Assembly (NCBI GenBank): GCA_019454045.1
Contig: SKCR01034809.1
Coordinates: 1-64,000 of the forward strand
Length of the DNA stretch: 64,000 nucleotides
Origin: Zanthoxylum bungeanum
Taxonomy: Eukaryota; Streptophyta; Magnoliopsida; Sapindales; Rutaceae
Direction: 5' to 3'
Position 1 is the first letter of the stretch. The number at the start of each line of letters is the position of its first letter. The notes beneath the pieces are model-generated. The model searched no databases and had not been told where the DNA came from. It was given only the letters and a program-made list of their open reading frames with translations. Both the position numbers and the translations under genes were made by a program. Positions 36,511 through 47,206 of this stretch are shown one piece after another.

Positions 36511-37331
36511 TCGGGCATATCTTGGTCGTTGATTTGAAATGGGAGAAGTGGATTAATGACACGTGTTTGGTCAATCGCTGTCGTTGAGTTCAGATCAAGG
36601 GCTCAGATGAGAACCACAAGCTCAGTTCATCTCAGCCACACGGGTTTTGGCGCGCAAATCATAGATGGGCGACACTTGGCACATTGGAGAGATGAAACCA
36701 AAAGGGATTTGATGGATGTGATGGGCATTTAAGGAAGACCATTATGCCATCACATATTCCTATGGACGATTTAGAAACTCTATGAGTGCCTTTTCAAATG
36801 ACAATGAAAGAAATACAATCACCACAAAAAAAACATCTTTGGCAGTATGTAGAGCAATTTGTATCAAGTAGGATGAGCATGGAAAAAGTTGAAGTGATGT
36901 AGCATTCTCTAAGAGGCCAACAACTCGAGGACACTGGATCGGTTTACACCACCATATTTTATAAAGTTCCTGACATTAACCCACCAAATCGTTGATATCG
37001 AGAATTATGGGACATATGTTGATGGTGGTTTTTAACCTTGAGGAAGGTTCAAATGTCGAAAATGGGTAGAATTGGTTTTATACTTAGCCAAAAATAGATG
37101 ATAAAAGCCTAAGAGTTCGGAAAGAGATGAGGTTGACAGAGAGACCCGAATTAGTGGTATGGAAGAATTCTCCCGAGAACATGAGCATCGTGAAAGATGA
37201 AGCAAGCTGGTATATCGACCTGATCACACGAACAGTAATGGATTCAGAGTATTTTGAATGCTTGTTGAAACCGACCTGATAAAGTTCTTATGTGTCAACT
37301 CGACCTGGTTGAGAGAGCTAAAGGGAAGCTT
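36511..37331 (+). other. element H 3' untranslated region
   Basis: No frame is recognised. The purine-rich stretch gagagagctaaagggaag at about 37312-37329 ends just before the proposed 3' LTR start and may be the polypurine tract. Confidence 0.4.
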
Positions 37332-38109
37332 TGATAGTATCGTCTACCTCGGTGTGCCGACCCAATGAACGAAGATATGATCACTTGCTGACCTGTATTG
37401 GGGTCATGTGACGTATGCCATCGTTGAGAAGATAAACTTCTAGAAGGCTAATGATTACTGTGGGAAAGTAACGGTTCTCATTGGAAGTAGCCCCTACCAG
37501 CCGCCATAGGCCGGTGCAGTGGTAGTGAGGTGGCAAAGCAGAGGCTGCCATAGGCCGGTGCAGTGATAGTGAGATGGGTGGATATGATTGGCCCATTTGA
37601 GGGTAGTTGATGAGATTTGAAACGACAATAATGGTAAAGTGACATGGGATGACGTCAGAGGTAGTGGAATGGTGAATGTGGGAGCTTATATAAATGAGTT
37701 GAAGTCTCAGATTCAAGGGTTAGCAAATTTCTCATCTCACGACTTGCAAAAAAGCTGAGAGCTTAAGAACTAGTGATAGAGAGAGAGAAAGTTGGTCGGT
37801 TACCTGACTAAGTGAGTGAATTGTATCGGGCTTGTGTAAGACCCGATGTGTATTATCACTTTGTGAGTCATTTCCCCATTGTAACTCAGGTCGGTCTTTA
37901 CTCTGAGCAGTAATAGAATACACCTCTCTTTCTCCCGTGGAAGTGGGTAGGAGCTACTCTCCACCGAACCATGTAAATTCTTTGATTTATTTGTCTGCTT
38001 GCTAAGTTTGTTTTGGTTCCCAACTAACTAAACAAATTCACTGTTGAGGTAGGTTTGTTCGATGAGTTAATTTCTCATATTGCCTTTAAAACAAAAACAA
38101 TCGTCAACA
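37332..38109 (+). repeat. 3' LTR of element H
   Basis: From about 37550 it aligns to 15541-16042, including the ttatataaatgag TATA box (37686-37697), the gagagaaagttggtcggttacc block and the end gtcaaca. A word gccataggccggtgcagtg is duplicated inside it (37502 and 37547). The proposed start tgatagtatcg at 37332 is inferred only from the preceding purine tract. Confidence 0.75.
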
Positions 38110-39271
38110 TATCTACTAAAAAAGTCATGAACAGAGGAGCTTGGACTGCTGAGGAGGATCGAAAAAATGGAAAATTGTTGCTTCTAAATCAGGTTTTTAC
38201 ATTTCGTTTCCAGCTTTTGCATCGAGCTTAACCAAATGTTCAAATGCTTCAGGGAATTCTTGCATCCATTTCACCATTTGTACTTATATGTATTAGGATC
38301 TCAATTCATGAATCTCTGATTCGAGAAATAAAAATAAGAGCAAATCATTTTTCCTGACTCTTTATAAATATTGGTTGATAATATATTTTATTATAGTTCT
38401 ATGATTATAATTTCTTATTCGATTCCTATGAATTCCATATTTGAAGTTGCGATAATCAATCAATAAATTTAATTCGACAGGTTTAAATCCATGTGGTACG
38501 AGTTATAGATTTAGATGATTAAATTATTTGAGACCGAACATCAAGAAAGACAACATTTCTGATGATGAAGAGTACTTGATTCTCATGCTACATAAACTTC
38601 TGGGCAATATGTAATTTTATTTTCAATAATAATATCATTCACATTGTGCTTCCAAAGGGTGTGGCTTGGGGGTGTATGTCTCATAATCTGGCTTTCAAGT
38701 CTTGGGTTCGAATCCATAAGTGCGTTTTTTATAAGAACCTGAAACAGCCGGAGATTTTACATGCTCCACTTAAATCCGGATCGAATGATTTGACGGCAGG
38801 ATTTTCAACATTTTCAAAAAAAAATCATTCGCATTGTGCCCCATGGTTCGACAGAGTGTTTTACAAGCACCTTCTTTTAACTGATCACGAACCTAAAAAC
38901 TATGTAGAAGTTAAAAAAATGGATATGATACATGATCCTGTTTCTTTCAGATGGTCTTTGATTGCGGAGAGACTTCCAGGACAAACATATAATGAAATCA
39001 AGAACTACTGTAATTCTCATTTAAGCAAGAAAATAAATCAGAAAGAGAAAACACTGCAGCTTGTAATTACACAAGAAGCGGTTCCTGAAAAGACCTTGAA
39101 GATCACTTCGGTGATAAACGAAGAAGAAGGTGACAAAGAAATTAGAAACTGGAAGTTAATTTTTATGTGAATGAGTTTTTCTATTTCTCTACTGAAAGGT
39201 CTTGTGATTGAGACTGGGTAAATAAATTTCTGGAACTGGATGATGATATTTGGCTCAATGATCAGAAGAGG
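38110..39271 (+). pseudogene. R2R3-MYB transcription factor pseudogene
   Basis: Exon 1 (to 38192) reads NRGAWTAEEDR, then after an internal deletion with frameshift KWKIVASKS, the first MYB repeat. Exon 2 (38481-38610) is exactly 130 bp, the canonical size, and reads [18 protein letters not shown], but the preceding Trp codon is TGA. Exon 3 starts at 38951 with WSLIAERLPGQTYNEIKNYC; a DNA-contact Trp is Cys and RTDNE has become QTYNE. A later frameshift leads to the end FLELDDDIWLNDQKR and stop at 39271. Intron positions are those of plant R2R3-MYBs. The element H LTR ends at 38109, immediately before or inside exon 1. An intact copy would bind DNA in the nucleus; this one cannot. Confidence 0.88.
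38650..38823 (+). mobile_element. tRNA-derived SINE in intron 2 of the MYB pseudogene
   Basis: Near-identical 16-bp duplications atcattc(a/g)cattgtgc flank it at 38634-38649 and 38824-38839. The body has an A-box-like gtggcttgggggtg near 38670, a perfect B box ggttcgaatcc near 38705-38715 and ends in an A-run. This is the layout of a pol III SINE of about 175 bp. It contributes to a false 174-codon frame that runs on into MYB exon 3. Confidence 0.85.
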
Positions 39272-40100
39272 TGAGCATTTTGTAAGGAAGTGTTTGTTTT
39301 TCTCCTCTAAATAAAGAGAGTTTTATGTATAATTAAAATTTGCTCAATACAAGTTTTTTATGCTCAATTTTTATAATCTTCTGCTACCAATACATGTATA
39401 GCAATAGGCGGTTAAGATTTCAATTACTTATAAATTATTATCAATTAACTACCAAATACCAATCACAATTTATAAAAAAAAAAAAAAAAGCTTGGCACCG
39501 AATCCAGATCCCTAGTTTAGACTCCGTTTCATTTGTAAGTACAAAAATGGACTGAAACAAATTTCATCAAAGTTCTTCAGCAATCACTCTAATTGATAAT
39601 CAACAATGTGAAAATCAAAGTCTATGATTTTCTTGTATACGTAACTGATAATACTGGCAAGCAAAGTCTAAGAATCAAATTGTATAGGTTCCTACACAAT
39701 TGTCTAGTACAAATAATAAAAAAAACTCACCCACCTATTTCTGGATTCAATGATTGCTATGTGGAAATACAGGAGTTGCATTGTGGTGGTTTATAAACTG
39801 AAAAAGAAAAAACCAAGATTGAACTCATTAATGTATAGGAGAATAATATCGTGCAGGAAAAAAATATGTATGTGTGTGTATTAACTATTAATAGACTTGT
39901 AATACATGATGTCATATAAAAAAATGACTAAATCTTCTCTTGTTAGTACGGGTTTAATGGAAATACAATGGTGATTAAGATTTTGATCAATTTCATCAAC
40001 ATTCGATGTTTGAGTTTGAGTGAAGTAATTGCCAGAGCTCTCAGTATCAAGACATGGGGTCAATGTGATCGGTGACTAAACACTCTCGGAAAACAAGTCA
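39272..40100. other. intergenic region between the MYB pseudogene and the GT47 gene
   Basis: AT-rich with a poly-A run at 39473-39489. Small frames on both strands show no family resemblance. The two genes are convergent, so both 3' ends lie here. Confidence 0.6.
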
Positions 40101-40428
40101 TGAACTAGCTGACCACTTACTAGTCCTTGTATCATCACACATTTAAGATATTATCAATGCATTAAAAGAAGATTCACATAATTGTAAATTCGATCTATTT
40201 ATCATGTTGTACCTGGGGCATGAATGCACATTCTGGCATCACCATTTGGAATTTGGATACCTATCCATCAAATCATCTGCAATGGCAAATTCTGCTGCAC
40301 CCCTCGACTATCACAACTGCTAGGCTTGTGATTAATTTTCAGCGTTTCAGCTCAACAACGGTCCGTGTCTAATGGTTAGGAAATTAGTGTACACTATTAT
40401 CCACTTTAGCTAAAACCATGAAGATTTA
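40101..40428 (-). other. probable 3' UTR of the GT47 gene
   Basis: Non-coding sequence directly downstream of the stop codon at 40429-40431. No unambiguous polyadenylation signal can be chosen among several A-rich words. Confidence 0.4.
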
Positions 40429-43400
40429 CTACAACGGGAGGTCCTGAATCTGGCTCAGTCTGTTGAACCAAATCGAGTGCAGAACCATGTGAAACAAATC
40501 ATATTTGCTTGGTAGTGGATGCCAAACAAAATGCTTTTGAACCATCTTTATATTGAGTTGCATCTGAAGATACTTTCTCATCGGGATTGCCAATAAAATC
40601 TCCTTTAGCTTGGGAATATCCTCCTCAGGTATCACCAAAGAGAAAGCACTCCAATCTAGTACTTCGCTGAATGGTAGAACAAAATTATCTGCAATAATCA
40701 CTGGAACACATTCATAATATATGGCTTCAACAATCCGAGGACTGTTCACTTCGTAGCCCATTGGACATAAACAATATCTACTTGATTTCATGTGTTGAAT
40801 ATATGACATCTCTTTAGAGATTTGACGAGGCAGACGATGATAAATTTTCATGTCCTCATCGTTGCTCCAATACTTGAGAAGTATAGGCCGGACCCTGCCA
40901 TGCATATATCCAGCAAAGAAGGCTAGGATTGTACGCTGAGATACTTTGTTTCCACCACCTATATACTTTTGAGGTTTCTTGGGAAACTTTATCGTGGTTT
41001 CTGGCAGCGAAACATCTTTTCCAGCCACGAAAATGCCTTCAGATAGGTCAGCATTGCATAGAACTTTTATGGCATTTTCCTTTAGTTCCGTGTGTGCAGC
41101 AGTCGTGTAAGGACCCTGTAAAAGTTAAATTAGATCAGAGAAAATTAGGAAACAAATATGTTAAAACTGACCAGAATAGATTTATATCCTCAGATGTTCC
41201 CAACTATAGCTACTGATATGTACTCACCTGAAGCTACTCATGAGTTGATGATAGCTACAGTTGGCATATCAAATCAAAATTTGGTATGAAAAAGGAAAAA
41301 TTTTGCTTAGTAGTTTTATTAATGCCATTGATTATTTACTGAAGATAAAAAAGGTTATGACCTCTACAAAATAATGCATGATGTGTGGATGTGCAGGGGA
41401 GACATTGAAGGAATTTCAATAACGAAGTTACTGATACAATTCGGCTCAAAACTGAAATTCTTCAAACCAAACCCAAATATTATTTATTTATGAGACCATA
41501 AGTAATGCTGAAGGCCTTGATAGAGAGTAGCATCATCTCATAGCACAAATGTGTCTTTCCAAAACTTGATTCAATGCAGAAACTGAAAGTTCTTTCCGTT
41601 GTCATCACCTAAAATCATATAAAACAATGTATTGGAAGGAAAATAACAAGCACATATGGTATCGAGTGGAAATGAATGTCTGCTGATATATATGACTCTT
41701 GTAATTTTAACCAAAATAGTTGGGATCCTAGCTTGCTTTCTAAAACCACTCACCACTGAGTAAATCCATGCGTTAAGTGAAGATAATATGCCAAAAGTCT
41801 CCATGTAATCTCAGTTGTTTTAATACCCTAAATTGCAGACCTAAAACAAAGACTAAAGGTGCATTTCCCATGACACTTAACTTCACCTATATCATTTGAT
41901 ACATATTTTATATGCAAATCCACAATTTCAATTAGGGAAACCTTGAAATGGAAACTAGTATTAGACCTGACAGTAATAACTTCATATGAAGGTATTCGAT
42001 CAAATCAAGAAGATGATGCCTGCTGAGTATTAATTTTGTTACTGAGAACCAAAAAAGAGGAAAGTGGAGAAAGGTATAGAGGAAACTAAGAGGGACTACA
42101 ATGATCTTTTTCCAATAATCAGTAATTTTCAAAAGTCTTCATCCAAGTCCTACCCAGCCTAAGCCCTAATCAGAATATGAAAACAATAACTACTTTCTAA
42201 GTAACATAAATGGTATGCAAAAATAAGAAAACTACTTTAGGAAAAGTAAACCAAACCCAAAGAAGTGATAAACTAATACCTAAACAAGTAAAACAAAACC
42301 TAATCCATATAAAATAAGGAATAGCAAGCATAACTACTCAATAAGCTGAATAGCAAGCATAACTACTCAATAAGCTTTCATCCTACATCATTTTGGCAGT
42401 CTATAATTTGTTTTTCAAGGTTTCATTGAGGATGGCATGTCATATCCTTTAATGATATGAAAATTTCAAATGATTAAAATCTGATATGATATCTAGACAC
42501 TAGCATATTTCAGCAAGTTTTTCAACCATGGAAGTATATTCAGTGACAAAAATGATAAGTTTGCTAGTGTCTCGGCATTAATCAAATTAATTTGGCGCAT
42601 TTCAAATATTTGATCAGAAAGGAGAACAAACTACCTTACCCAATCATGGCAAGCAACAACAAAATGATCCGACCCATGCGTGCGATTCCAAAAGGGATAC
42701 TTTGCAGCAATCTTGTTCACATAGTCCCTTAAATAATTAGCCAATGGTTTCATATTATGTGAGTTAGGCACATAAAGTGCCATTTCTAATTGCCGTACGC
42801 TGTATGGCAGATAAAATAAGTGAGCCTTTCCTGGGTCTTCTGTGACAAAGTTCTTGTTTGCTTTCATTAGCTTCATAAACCAACCTTCAGATGCATAAAT
42901 TCCTCTGAGATAAGGTTGATGAAAAACAGGCCTCTTTCCATCACGATAAATGTAAACCTTGAGTGTCATTTCCATCAAATTGTAGCTCCTGCATATCAAG
43001 CCAAAATTATGATTTTAGATATTAATATTGATTTACAGTAAGGAAAACAGCGGCACTGAAATGATTTAATGATAAACATATGAATTGGAAGCCCAGTGAA
43101 TTCAATTAAAAACTTTACAAGAGAACTATACATCTGAAGGGAAGAAAAGAAGGCACTGAGTAACTTTATAAGAAGAAACCACAATTAAGACTTTGTAGCA
43201 AACAAATGATATTGATCAAGAATTATTTTATTTTTAAATGAAACATTGTTGGAAATTTGAAGTGCAGCTTCATTCAATCCTTAGCAATCAAGATCTATCT
43301 CTCTGCCTTGTCTTTTGGAGTGTTAGTCATCATTGTGATCCCACCTAGGAACCAGTGCATCAATATGACGTCTTTGCATATGCCCGAACCAAGAGAATGA

Positions 43401-44883
43401 AGTTCCTCAGCTTTATTGTCTTTTAGTGTCACCTCGACTATCTTATAGAAGCAACAAGCCTTAGCATAAGGACTTTTTAGTGGATGACAATCATCAATGT
43501 GGACCAAAAGATCAATCGAAATATTCACAAGCTGCATATGGTACAAAGAGACTTTCTAGAGGTTCTCGAAAATCTTGTTTCTTTTCTTCCCCTTGATGCC
43601 TAAGATTTTGTGTTGGAAGAGATTATGGAGGAAATTGATTGATTTATGCAGTTGAAATGAAGCTTCATGTATCATGACGTTCATAGTAATATTACTGGTT
43701 TAGACTAGATCCAAGCTGCTCAATGTCAGCAATCACTTATTGGTAAATAGGTGATATTCAATAATCTTATAAGATCTTGAATCATAACAAAAATAATTCC
43801 TAGAGATTTTTGTTTTCATTTATGGTTAAGTTTCTAAGAATATAAGCAGATGGCCAGATCAACCCATAATTGTAGTAATAGACAAATAAATAAATCATTT
43901 AAGAACATGAAATTTAAGCCCAGATGCCATAGGAATGCCCTTTTGATATTTCATAACATAAAAGAGTTCGACTTCCTTTTGATAAAGTGATAATTTCTAT
44001 GCCATGCATCTTGACAAAGATGGCCAATGGAAATCTCTCTTCTTAATTACCAATCCTGCATCCTAACACCTTAAAATTATAGGGCATAACACTCTCATTT
44101 GGTACTATACTAAATGTTAAACGCAAGCTCGATAACAAAATATATCTTTATTTCTAATCCAGTCATGAATAATAGCATTTCATAGAGCAGAAAATACGTA
44201 AACAATAAACAAGGGTGATCAAGAAAAAAATAAGAAAGCTAACTTGTAATTTGTAAACTATACCTTTTGAAAACAGAAACATTACGAAATAGAGGAGCAT
44301 ATAATTCAGGATCTTCAGTAATGATTGGAGCACCCTCAATCTCCTTTTTAGCAAACAAAAGTGCCTCTTTAGGGGCCAAAGTCCCAATGTATCTCTGAAT
44401 TTTAGGCAACGAAGTATTCATATTACTGGCAATACCTCTGGTTTATCACACATAAACTGGAAAACAAAAAGAAATTGGAAGTTTCAAAAGTTTTACCTGT
44501 AAAGACAAGGTTGATGTTCTGGGACTCAGAGGAGGAGGAGGAGGACTGGCTATGATCTTTAACTCATCATTGATCATCCATCGTTTTCTATTAGAATCTC
44601 CTGCTCTTCCCTCTATTGGAACTGATTGTAACACTTCAATCGAAGAATTCTGTGAAATGATGGTACTACCTGGAAGGGGTTGAATTTTGTCAATCCTCGC
44701 CTCATGAAGTGTCTCACTCAGCCGCATAGAGCCATTCAAGGTATTGTACGGAGAAACTGTTACAGCATGTGAGAGGAACCACAAGTGAAGAAGAGAACCA
44801 GCAGATAAAGTTATGGCCCCAGCAAAAATCAACTTTCTAGAATTCATTCTGAACCACGCACAACACAGGAATAGTTCCTTCAT
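40429..44883 (-). CDS. GT47 exostosin-like glycosyltransferase, four coding exons
   Basis: Proposed coding exons on the minus strand are 44883-44497, 44394-44264, 42988-42640 and 41115-40429, giving 517 residues with all phases consistent and GT-AG junctions. A short cytosolic N-terminus precedes a membrane segment (about residues 18-37, LIFAGAITLSAGSLLHLWFL), then a Pro-rich stem with PPPPPLSP. The exostosin domain follows: LYAPLFRNVSVFKR, VYIYRDGKRPVFHQPYLRGI, HLFYLPYSVRQLE, YPFWNRTHGSDHF, GRVRPILLKYW, SRYCLCPMGYEVNSPRIVEA and CVPVIIADNFVLPFSEVLDW. The family consists of type II Golgi membrane enzymes that add sugars to cell-wall glycans; donor and acceptor cannot be told here. The start at 44883 fits homologous N-termini, but an in-frame ATG at 44919 is first in the inferred mRNA. 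The second acceptor (44395) is chosen by phase. Confidence 0.88.
43257..43550 (-). pseudogene. unidentified coding fragment inside GT47 intron 3
   Basis: The minus strand reads SLYHMQLVNISIDLLVHIDD, then YAKACCFYKIVEVTLKDNKA, then GSGICKDVILMHWFLGGITM and TPKDKAER, followed by an in-frame stop and the continuing words ILIAKD. Amino-acid usage looks protein-like over nearly 100 codons, and a stop also lies just upstream of SLYHM. It is probably a gene fragment or processed pseudogene captured in the intron. I do not recognise the parent family. Confidence 0.35.
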
Positions 44884-44943
44884 CAGGAAAAATGCTACCT
44901 GCCGCAATAATACTATCATCTCTCTGGAGTTGAAGATTTCAAC

Positions 44944-45485
44944 CCTACCAATCAAGGAAACATAGATATTAGGATGCAAAGATGATAAGTGCCAATCGTC
45001 ATATCATCCCATTGACATAATAGTGATTCAAGATTCTAAAAACCAAACAAAACCAAGCCAAAATCACAACTTTTATGGTTCTTGACAAGCCAGAAACTTG
45101 ATTCAATTACTAGTTAAAATATAAGACTCCTATTTCCGCGGCACCAATGCTGAGTAATGAATTTTCGATGATTAAGTAAAATTAAAAAAAAAAAAAAAAA
45201 TTGAATCAAACTCTAGATGTTGATTTGGAGCTAAAAATTGAGCTTCTATGAGAACTGTGGACCTCATCAAACATAGCAGAAATGTAAATTATCGCATTAT
45301 CATGTAAATAAATAAATAGCAACAAGTGGAAATCCAACAAAATACAATACAAATTCACTAATTCTTTATTAACTCGCTTTCTTCTCTATATCGATTATTA
45401 ATACAGCAATCGAATCAGTTCAAAGTTCGATGATTAAACAATTAGATTCAAAATTCATAAAAATAAGTTAGAAATTGGATTGTAC
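44944..45485 (-). other. inferred 5' UTR intron of the GT47 gene
   Basis: A donor CTCAAG|GTACAA at 45486/45485 and an acceptor TTGGTAG at 44945 on the minus strand bound an AT-rich stretch with a poly-A run (45183-45200, poly-T in the transcript). UTR introns are common in plant genes. This is inferred from signals only. Confidence 0.4.
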
Positions 45486-45819
45486 CTTGAGTGAGAGCGA
45501 GTTAATATTGCAGGAAGCTACTTATAGATCTGAAGTTGGCGAAGAAGCGAGCTGAAGAAGTTGAAGATCGGAATAAATAAATTAAAAAAATAAAATAAAA
45601 AATAGAAAGAAAAAGATGGAGGGAAAGCGAGGGCAAGCGAAAGATGCGGTAACGGTTCCGTAAGTATGTAGCTTTTTATTCTTAACTATATTTATTTTGG
45701 GAATATTCCGGATGTCCGAATATCCAGATGAATTTTGTGTCCGGACTAACGTAAAGTATTAGTACTTTGTATATATCCGATTCAAAAAAAATACACGATA
45801 AAATATTGTTCGTTATAAG
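45486..45819 (-). promoter_or_regulatory. inferred 5' UTR exon and proximal promoter of the GT47 gene
   Basis: The minus strand from about 45650 to 45486 is C/T-rich (cgcttgccctcgctttccc and onward), typical of a plant leader. AT-rich words resembling a TATA box (AAATAAATATAG, GAATAAAAAG) lie near 45700-45670. Upstream of about 45819 the sequence becomes the LTR of element G, so the native promoter is at most about 170 bp before the retroelement begins. Confidence 0.4.
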
Positions 45820-46334
45820 TGTTGTTAATCTAATTTGGCATGCATCACTCAATCAAAATCTCAATTATAAAACATAAGCATGGAACTTGAGAAACAAGAA
45901 AAACCTGGAAACGCGTTGAAGAAAATAATTATCTTAAACCAAGCCGAGATGACTCTCTGTCCTTAAGAACTTATTAGCCCCGCCTCGGTGCTCTACGGAT
46001 AGTTTTGTGGCTAACGTTCTTTCAGGATTACTTGGATGCTTCTTGTAGAAAGGGCACTCTTTCCACAAGAACTTGAACAAGAAAAATGGAGGAAACTCTC
46101 TTGACTATGAACTTGACTCTCTAATTTTTAAGAATGTTGGAAATATACGTATCTCTTAGAATGAATCTAATGCCTCATTTATAAAGGCATGGAATGATGC
46201 TTTTGAAGGCACCATTTGGCATAGGGTGTAACCCTCATAAGGGTTATACCCTTCACATATGTGTCTTTCCCACAAGGCACTTCTAACTGACATATCTTTC
46301 CCTACACATAAACTATTTATTTACAGAATTTACA
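45820..46334 (-). repeat. 3' LTR of element G
   Basis: On the minus strand it starts TGTAAATTCTGTAAATAAAT and would end GATTAACAACA. The right edge is firm because a G-rich polypurine tract adjoins it; the left edge (45820) is chosen by the TG/CA rule, with no second LTR for comparison. Confidence 0.65.
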
Positions 46335-46347
46335 ATAATCCCCCACA
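46335..46347 (-). promoter_or_regulatory. polypurine tract of element G
   Basis: On the minus strand TTGTGGGGGATTAT immediately precedes the LTR. Confidence 0.75.
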
Positions 46348-46882
46348 ATTCTCTAAATATTAATGCAAACACTTAAGAGAATTTCCGTGAAATAAAACTG
46401 CATCGAAATATGTAGCTTTCGTATTGAACATTTCTTAGTGAATGACAATCGGATTTACTTGGCAAACCAGTAACTCATAGTCTTGAATTGTTCTACCGTT
46501 GGTGTAAATCAAGACAATTGCCAACACACAGCTTTACTTCGACTATTTCCCTTTCTACAGTTGTGTTCATTTCGACCATGAACATTGGTCTTGGATTCAT
46601 CAAGTCCTTTTGTGAATTCAGCCTGGAAAAATCTCATGGAAGCGGTCTCACTTCTTACTTGAAATATGTGATCTACTAGAAAGAGGTAATCTGCCTTTAC
46701 CCCCATTAGGACTCTTCTCCTAATATAGTGAGCATTAAAAGCCTTAGTTTATCCTAGCCCTTGACAGACAACACTCTGCGTCATTATCGGAATAGGAAAG
46801 ATAAAACTCTACATTGCTTGTTTTGAATTGCACAAAGTTTTAGTTGTCCATTTTGAACCTAGATCTTGGGATCTCCAGTCAG
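46348..46882 (-). other. 3' untranslated interior of element G
   Basis: Non-coding sequence between the end of RNase H and the polypurine tract. Small overlapping frames on both strands near 46490-46700 have no family resemblance. Confidence 0.5.
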
Positions 46883-47206
46883 CTAGGTTGGGTTTCCCTT
46901 TTTCTCTCTAGGTAAACCTTTAGTAAGTGGATCCGCTAGGTTTTCATTTGATTCCACATAATCGATCGATATTATGCCACTTGAGAGCAGTTGTCGTATG
47001 GTATTATGTCTGCGACGTATGTGTCGAGACATACCATTATACATTGTATTTTGGGCTCTCCCAATAGTCGATTGACTATCACAATATATGCTTATCGCTA
47101 GCACCGGTTTGGGCCAATTTGGATTATCCTCCAGGAAATTTCGAAGCCATTCCGCTTCTTATGTTGTTTTGTCTAATGTTATGAACTCTGATTCCATAAT
47201 AGACCG
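46883..47206 (-). pseudogene. RNase H C-terminal part of element G
   Basis: The minus strand reads YCDSQSTIGRAQNTMYNGMS, then RHIRRRHNTIRQLL, then ADPLTKGL, the conserved end of copia RNase H. Before it, EAEWLRNFL and SIMESEFI can be read with a stop between. The gaccg at 47202-47206 is the target duplication of F, where RNase H is cut. Confidence 0.88.

Larger units (their letters stand above)
15541..38109 (+). mobile_element. Ty3/gypsy retrotransposon H (Tat-type features), split by I and C
   Basis: LTRs at about 15541-16042 (truncated) and 37332-38109 share an extended block including the TATA box and the end gtcaaca. The 5' LTR is followed by ttggcaccgtct, the primer-site form common in plant gypsy elements. 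The interior holds gag (16368-17103), an integrase C-terminus (17117-17540), a tandem-repeat array (about 18447-19210) and an antisense ORF (35803-35552). That combination of 3' tandem repeats and antisense extra ORF is known from the Tat lineage. Protease, RT, RNase H and the integrase core are deleted. Two later insertions lie within its 3' half. No target duplication was found because the left end is lost. Confidence 0.8.

Noticed and set aside
36215..36574. 119-codon minus-strand frame with hydrophobic stretches
   Set aside because: It shows no family resemblance, lies across the presumed TATA box and leader of the antisense ORF, and its composition looks like untranslated sequence.
38690..38720. 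A tRNA gene suggested by the perfect B box
   Set aside because: No cloverleaf can be formed and the context has SINE-type flanking duplications and an A-rich tail.
38646..39170. 174-codon frame read as one protein
   Set aside because: It is a chimera of the SINE, intron 2 and MYB exon 3; the SINE duplications and splice sites explain it.
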